Below are positions 14,216 to 14,367 of a stretch of DNA of 14,367 nucleotides, piece by piece (the stretch's first letter is position 1; every line of letters starts with the position of its first letter). Location of the stretch: positions 1-14,367 of the forward strand of contig CAZOOR010000065.1 of NCBI GenBank assembly GCA_964581505.1, given 5' to 3'. This stretch comes from CAZOOR01 sp964581505. Its GTDB lineage: Bacteria > Bacteroidota > Ignavibacteria > Kapaibacteriales > UBA2268. Made by a program: the position numbers and the translations under genes. The notes under the pieces were generated by a model. It saw only the letters and a program-made list of their open reading frames with translations, did no database searches and was not told the origin of the DNA.

Positions 14216-14257
14216 TCAAAGCTTCGCTTTGCCACCTCTCCTTAGATTAAGGAGAGG
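14216..14257. repeat. Compound double hairpin repeat
   Basis: CAAAGC-TTC-GCTTTG (14217-14231) is followed 3 nt later by a perfect hairpin of CCTCTCCTTA (14235-14244) with TAAGGAGAGG (14248-14257) around GAT. No T-run follows on either strand, so it is a REP-like element rather than a terminator. The degraded relative is at 536-564. Confidence 0.75.
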
Positions 14258-14305
14258 AAAAAACAGCCACATAATGCCTTTTGCATTTCTTTGGTAGTGT
14301 ATTCC

Positions 14306-14367
14306 AAACAATAATATTTTCAATTTTTCTGTGACGTTTTCGGGCTTAATGTGTCTATATAATATAG
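14306..14367 (-). repeat. Right copy of 62-nt terminal inverted repeat
   Basis: Reverse complement of 457-518 with a single mismatch. It reaches the last base of the window, so its true outer end is unknown. The AT-rich TATATAATATAG end points rightward, out of the window. Confidence 0.9.

Larger units (their letters stand above)
13479..14367. other. 889-nt repeat-packed non-coding island
   Basis: No intact gene. It contains the operon terminator (13528-13555), a decayed T9SS sorting domain (13574-13789, minus), a second and an inverted third copy of the terminator sequence, two phased T-tract arrays (13787-13820, 13894-13965), a small hairpin (14007-14022), a HPCPLPKGEG-type repeat (14097-14132), a double hairpin (14217-14257), and the right copy of the inverted repeat (14306-14367). 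AACAGCCG recurs at 14087, 14133 and 14195, with a variant at 14262, linking the modules. Plus-strand open frames here are read through repeats and look spurious. Confidence 0.75.

Noticed and set aside
13561..14297. Three plus-strand open frames of 68-102 codons in the right spacer
   Set aside because: They read through terminator copies, the T-tract repeat and palindromic repeats; the low-complexity FSTFLHFST and HPCPLPKGEG strings are repeat translations.

Overview
The window is an AT-rich bacterial chromosome segment. It most likely comes from the Bacteroidota/Chlorobiota/Ignavibacteria/Kapabacteria part of the FCB group. Three things point there: a DUF2723 membrane glycosyltransferase-like protein, a serine-palmitoyltransferase-type enzyme closely resembling Bacteroides forms, and a remnant of a type IX secretion (T9SS) C-terminal sorting domain. 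Promoters resembling the Bacteroidota pattern (TTTG, about 19 nt, TAnnTTTG) also occur. The exact lineage is inference.

Layout. 1-398 (-): 5' part of a secreted beta-propeller-like protein running off the left edge. 399-798: repeat-bearing spacer. 799-1854 (+): polytopic acyltransferase-like protein (TTG start). It converges on an Alg5-like family 2 glycosyltransferase (1871-2572, -), which lies downstream of the large DUF2723 protein (2641-5793, -). 6033-6945 (+): overlapping folB-folK pair for folate synthesis. 6946-7394: second repeat-rich spacer. 7395-8588 (-): serine palmitoyltransferase-like alpha-oxoamine synthase (GTG start). 8734-10044 (-): DUF389 membrane protein. 10241-13478 (+): probable operon of a CoA-pyrophosphatase-type Nudix hydrolase, an M16 peptidase homologue without its zinc motif, and an Xaa-Pro aminopeptidase-like M24 enzyme, closed by a strong hairpin terminator. 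13479-14367: 889 nt with no intact gene, packed with repeats.

How the genes fit together. The polyprenyl-phosphate-sugar synthase-like GT2 and the DUF2723 GT-C-like protein are a plausible donor-synthase/transferase pair for envelope or secreted-protein glycosylation. folB and folK are consecutive steps of folate synthesis. The SPT-like enzyme suggests sphingolipid-type lipids. The Nudix/M16/M24 cluster is a housekeeping mix of nucleotide clean-up and peptide turnover.

The genes are mostly recognisable families. The less ordinary material is in the spacers: a 62-nt nearly perfect inverted repeat at both ends of the window, a decayed T9SS sorting domain interrupted in frame by a palindromic repeat, three copies of a terminator-like hairpin, phased T-tracts predicting curved DNA, and a repeat that shares 25 nt with folK. 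I see no CRISPR array, tRNA, rRNA, transposase or complete novel defence or metabolic system.
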